Of a DNA stretch of 8,893 nt, positions 6,344-8,893 are shown piece by piece. The notes below the pieces were generated by a model. That model searched no databases. It saw only the letters and a program-made list of their open reading frames with translations, and was not told the DNA's origin. Position numbers and translations under genes: made by a program. The stretch is from JANRKT01 sp033763355 (GTDB lineage Bacteria; Bacteroidota; Bacteroidia; Chitinophagales; Chitinophagaceae): positions 1 to 8,893 of the forward strand of contig JANRKT010000252.1 of assembly GCA_033763355.1 (NCBI GenBank). The letters are read 5' to 3'. Within the stretch, counting starts at the first letter, position 1, and each line of letters starts with the position of its first letter.

Positions 6344-7188
6344 TTTGTACATGAAGTTAAGCAGGCAATAGCAACCCCGCTGCCGGTAACAATATCCCGC
6401 TTTGAAACGGGGCTGATGTTTTCTTCCCTTGTATATAATATCACCCAGTCATCATGCCTTACAGCCCTTGCCGTAACTGAAACAGGTTCTGCAACAAAAT
6501 CTTTAACGGACTCATTCATTTTTTCCCCGTTCTCACCTGTTATCAGGTAATAATTATCCCTTCCATTTTCATCAGTTACTTTCAATACAGGCGGTATGCC
6601 GCCAAGTATGCAGCGGATGGCACAATCTTTATGCGGTTTGCCCTGCCCCGGTTTCATTACACCGAAATAACATTTGGGGTCAACGATCTCCCCTTTGATT
6701 GTCATAGCCCCTAAATCTTTTTCATCAGTGTCTGCATCAATATTCCCGCCAACATTCACAAGCGGTTTGTCGTTACTGTCTATCTGCATCAGCAGCTTAC
6801 CATCATTGTACAGAAGCGTACCTTTTAATGTAAGTTCCCTGCCACTAAGCAATGTGCCCTTTTCTTTTTCCAGTTCGTTCATTACCCCATCTGCTCCAAA
6901 CTTTCCAAACCCGATTAACGGAATAGTAATGTATGCTGCATTACCAAAAATATCTTTACCGTTTATTGCTTTCAGCATTGGTACTGGCTGATCAGAATAA
7001 ATACCCTTCACTTCTGTTAGTTTTCCAAACCCGAAATTTCCTGTGGCAAATTTTTTTTGAAATACAGCAAGCATAATGCCTGCACCGGTGACAGCGACAA
7101 GCAGGATAACTATTACTTTCCTGGTATGTTTTGAAAACCCATCCGGCGCTTTTGGCTGCCAGCCGATATAAAATTCATTGTTCTGCAT
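6340..7188 (-). CDS. Single-pass membrane protein with periplasmic HxxCAxxC domain
   Basis: The 282-residue protein has a short cytoplasmic N-terminus containing HTRK, one membrane helix at about 24-43 (VIVILLVAVTGAGIMLAVF), and a large domain that the positive-inside rule places in the periplasm. A first region, 57-150, is beta-rich (VPMLKAINGKDIFGNAAYI, LTLKGTLLYNDGKLLMQI). A second begins with GEIVDPKCYFGVMKPG and continues with KPHKDCAIRCILGGIPP. This gives Cys173, His186, Cys189 and Cys193 in the pattern C-x12-H-x2-C-A-x2-C, a likely metal or haem site or disulfide/redox site. I recall similar motifs in uncharacterised membrane proteins near redox genes, but no named family. The C-terminus has two more cysteines, 276 and 280, spaced CxxxC in a hydrophobic tail. 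It lies 17 bases after the Rieske-cytochrome gene and overlaps the acetyltransferase start, which argues for a shared membrane redox complex. Confidence 0.85.
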   Translation of the reverse strand: MQNNEFYIGWQPKAPDGFSKHTRKVIVILLVAVTGAGIMLAVFQKKFATGNFGFGKLTEVKGIYSDQPVPMLKAINGKDIFGNAAYITIPLIGFGKFGADGVMNELEKEKGTLLSGRELTLKGTLLYNDGKLLMQIDSNDKPLVNVGGNIDADTDEKDLGAMTIKGEIVDPKCYFGVMKPGQGKPHKDCAIRCILGGIPPVLKVTDENGRDNYYLITGENGEKMNESVKDFVAEPVSVTARAVRHDDWVILYTREENISPVSKRDIVTGSGVAIACLTSCTK

Positions 7189-7205
7189 TTTATCCCTGTA
7201 TTTTA

Positions 7206-8240
7206 TTATTCAATTAATGCCCCGGGCCTCTCAGTTCCTTCGTCAAATGCTGCCGGATTAATGTAAACTTTTCCTTCCGCCACCTTCACATCATACGTGC
7301 TCACCTTCTCTTTAAACGGCGGCGGCGACTGCCCGTTATGGGGCAAATACTGGTAGCCATGCCACGGGCAGGTTATGCAACCGTCTATAATTTTCCCTTC
7401 ACCCAAAGGCCCGCCCTGGTGTTTGCATACATTGTGAACAGCATATAGTTTTTTTTCATGCCTGTACACCGCTACTCTTTCTTTACCGATACAAAATATT
7501 TTTGCACGCCCTTCTTCAAAATCAGATACATCACTTACATAAACAAACCCTTCTGCTGCAGCATTAAACTTCACGTTGTCTTTTCTTACTTCCCTTGTTC
7601 CCGCAATCAGGTGCAGGCAGATTAACCAGGCAGCACCTGCAGCAATCATTATTACAAACAGCGGGTGGGTTTCATACTGAATAACGCCCAGCATAACATG
7701 CATTACAATAAGCAGGTAAGCCACATACACAAACATGTGCAATGTTTTCCAAACCCGCGGTGTAAGGTTGTGCAGCCAGAAATCGTGGCTGGTGATGGCC
7801 ATTAAAAAGAAAATAACCAATGCAAAAAAACCCAGCGCCTGAAAAGGAAATTGCGGGACCGAACCGAATTCCGTATTTGAAGTAAACAAAGAAACAAAGG
7901 GATTGGTATTACTTAAGCCGTGAAACTGGAAGATGCTGAAACCACCATGCACTGCTGCTATACAAAACATGGTAACACCAAGGTGGCGGCGGTTATAAAG
8001 CAAGGGAAGGAATTTCCTGTTTATCCTTGACAATGGCCCGATACTCAGGATAACATGCAACAGCAATGTTGCCAGTGTGGCGGTGGAACGTATCAGCGCT
8101 GTTTCAAAAGTATATTGCGGGTTAACCACAGCAGTAATACTGATGAACAGTGTGAGGTATAACACACTAAATCCAAAGATGAGCCAGTCGTATATTTTCT
8201 TTTGCCTGTTCCAGCCAACAGCGAGATATGAAACACCCAT
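7206..8240 (-). CDS. Ferric-reductase-like membrane cytochrome fused to a Rieske [2Fe-2S] domain
   Basis: The 344-residue protein has two parts. Residues 1-215 carry six predicted membrane helices (about 17-38, 52-70, 85-103, 131-150, 163-188, 193-213) of the ferric reductase-like/MsrQ type. Candidate haem-b ligands are His98 (AAVHGG), His168 (KTLHMF) and His181 (IVMHVM), with His62 a further candidate. Residues 225-330 form a Rieske ferredoxin-type domain with cluster ligands in VCKHQGGPLG and CPWHGYQY: Cys272, His274, Cys291, His294 (C-x-H-x16-C-x2-H). Basic residues in the N-terminus, in the loop 71-85 and after helix 6 place both ends, and so the Rieske domain, in the cytoplasm. In most relatives a flavin/NAD(P)H domain sits here or is a separate partner; none is visible in this window. 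Inferred role: electron transfer across the inner membrane, substrate unknown. It starts 2 bases after the preceding stop codon. Confidence 0.92.
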   Translation of the reverse strand: MGVSYLAVGWNRQKKIYDWLIFGFSVLYLTLFISITAVVNPQYTFETALIRSTATLATLLLHVILSIGPLSRINRKFLPLLYNRRHLGVTMFCIAAVHGGFSIFQFHGLSNTNPFVSLFTSNTEFGSVPQFPFQALGFFALVIFFLMAITSHDFWLHNLTPRVWKTLHMFVYVAYLLIVMHVMLGVIQYETHPLFVIMIAAGAAWLICLHLIAGTREVRKDNVKFNAAAEGFVYVSDVSDFEEGRAKIFCIGKERVAVYRHEKKLYAVHNVCKHQGGPLGEGKIIDGCITCPWHGYQYLPHNGQSPPPFKEKVSTYDVKVAEGKVYINPAAFDEGTERPGALIE

Positions 8241-8242
8241 AT

Positions 8243-8701
8243 TTACAATTTTACCGAATCAATGATTTGTTGGTGAATAAAATCAAAAAGTATAAACCTC
8301 ACCTTACCTCCCTCTAAAGCATGGTGAGAAAAGAGTTTGCTGTCAAGCGGGAAATAATAAGCCCCTCTTGCTTCTATCCTGCCCGTCAGCCTGGCCTTAT
8401 CAATGTTATTATTGTTTTGATCAGCTAAATAAACAGTTGCGGTGGGGTAAGTCAGAACCGTTTTATTGATCCATTCCAGTTGCAGTTGGGTAGTATCAGC
8501 ATTGCTGCGTATTGCAACAGCAAAATTCTCTTTCTCCATCTTTTTCAATACTACAGGCAATGCAATTTTTTCCTCAGGCTGCAGCAACTTTTGCACCGGT
8601 TGTTTTGGTACAGACAGCCATGCTATGATAATACCAGCCGGGAACAGCACCGCCCATGCTGACCAGATTTGCAAATGCCGCCTGCGTAAGCTTTTTGTCA
8701 T
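8243..8701 (-). CDS. Small single-pass membrane protein of the redox operon
   Basis: The 152-residue protein has a basic cytoplasmic N-terminus (KSLRRRH), one membrane helix at about 13-30 (WSAWAVLFPAGIIIAWLS), and a periplasmic domain of about 120 residues. That domain is probably beta-rich, with strands such as FAVAIRSN, LQLEWIN, TATVYLADQ, ARGAYYFPLD and VRFILFDF. It contains no cysteine and no clear metal motif, so it is more likely a structural or docking subunit than a redox carrier. I do not recognise a named family. Its stop lies 2 bases before the start of the cytochrome-Rieske gene, the tightest junction in the operon, which supports a common role in one complex. The 42-base gap upstream contains a sequence resembling a dispersed repeat. 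Confidence 0.8.
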   Translation of the reverse strand: MTKSLRRRHLQIWSAWAVLFPAGIIIAWLSVPKQPVQKLLQPEEKIALPVVLKKMEKENFAVAIRSNADTTQLQLEWINKTVLTYPTATVYLADQNNNNIDKARLTGRIEARGAYYFPLDSKLFSHHALEGGKVRFILFDFIHQQIIDSVKL

Positions 8702-8710
8702 GTTACATAA

Positions 8711-8735
8711 TTTTAACCGCAGAGACGCTAAGCGG
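8711..8735. repeat. Possible fragment of a dispersed CGCAGAGACGC repeat
   Basis: The segment AACCGCAGAGACGCTAAG closely resembles the dispersed sequence (CCGCAGAGACGCAGAG and its complement CTCTGCGTCTCTGCGG) seen between genes in many bacterial genomes. It also has a short dyad, CCGC (8717-8720) with GCGG (8732-8735). It is squeezed into the 42-base gap between two operon genes and forms the leader of the 152-residue protein gene. Confidence 0.4.
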
Positions 8736-8743
8736 GGGAGAAA

Positions 8744-8893
8744 TCAACTTTCCTCATCCTCATCTGTGAGGTTATTTTTTTTACTCATCCATTTTTTTAA
8801 CAATACAGGCCAGAACATTATTACGCCAGGAATAATAATAATCCTGAACCCAATACCGCTGCCATGTGCCCCTTCATCAATAACATCAACCCC
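8744..8893 (-). CDS. C-terminus of a membrane protein, cut by the window edge
   Basis: A minus-strand frame is open from the window edge to a TGA at 8746-8744 and gives 49 residues. It begins GVDVIDEGAHGSG, then has one hydrophobic helix (IGFRIIIIPGVIMFWPVLL), a basic turn KKWMSKK and an acidic end LTDEDEES. The basic residues after the helix predict a cytoplasmic C-terminus, so the missing N-terminal part should be at least partly periplasmic. It runs in the same direction as the 152-residue gene, 42 bases upstream, and is probably part of the same membrane redox operon. The family cannot be named from this tail. Confidence 0.7.
   Translation of the reverse strand, partial: GVDVIDEGAHGSGIGFRIIIIPGVIMFWPVLLKKWMSKKNNLTDEDEES

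Noticed and set aside
6674..6991. Plus-strand open frame of 105 codons opposite the HxxCAxxC gene
   Set aside because: It is antisense to a clear coding region, low in complexity (Ser, Pro, Leu, Phe), and explained by the codon use of the real gene.
1..8893. Search for CRISPR arrays, transposases, phage genes, tRNA or rRNA
   Set aside because: No regular direct repeats, recombinase motifs or cloverleaf-like segments were seen by eye on either strand.

Overview
The window looks like chromosomal DNA of a Bacteroidota species, most likely of the Chitinophagaceae/Sphingobacteriia type. Three lipoproteins carry a lipidated Cys followed by Lys-Lys-acidic residues. There is a PorT-like outer-membrane beta-barrel protein, start codons have A-rich leaders without Shine-Dalgarno sequences, and the base composition is moderately AT-rich. 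No rRNA, tRNA, CRISPR array, transposase or phage gene is visible.

Left part, + strand (1-2016): two single genes, each with its own factor-independent terminator. The first is a secreted lipoprotein of a recurring but uncharacterised Bacteroidota family. The second is an outer-membrane beta-barrel protein.

Middle part, + strand (2302-5633): a probable operon of a SAM-dependent methyltransferase, a DUF3455-type lipoprotein and a vanadium haloperoxidase/PAP2-type lipoprotein, with gaps of 32 and 27 bases. The haloperoxidase-like protein keeps all the spaced vanadate/phosphate-binding positions, with Ala replacing the usual Gly in the Ser-Gly-His motif. A secreted 146-residue protein (PepSY-like or related) follows about 100 bases later.

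Convergent junction (5634-5800): two strong dyads lie here. One is a perfect 13-bp inverted repeat with a 32-base spacer. The other is a long hairpin running through the stop codon of the last minus-strand gene.

Right part, - strand (8893 down to 5768): a tightly packed operon. In order of transcription it holds the C-terminus of a membrane protein cut by the window edge, a 152-residue single-pass membrane protein, a ferric-reductase-like six-helix cytochrome fused to a Rieske [2Fe-2S] domain, a single-pass protein with an extracytoplasmic His/Cys motif (HxxCAxxC), and a GNAT acetyltransferase coupled by an ATGA overlap. Charge distribution predicts a cytoplasmic Rieske domain and periplasmic soluble domains on the partner proteins. 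This suggests a membrane electron-transfer complex in which a Rieske module takes the place of the usual flavin reductase domain. Its substrate cannot be read from the sequence. It is the best candidate here for an undescribed system.
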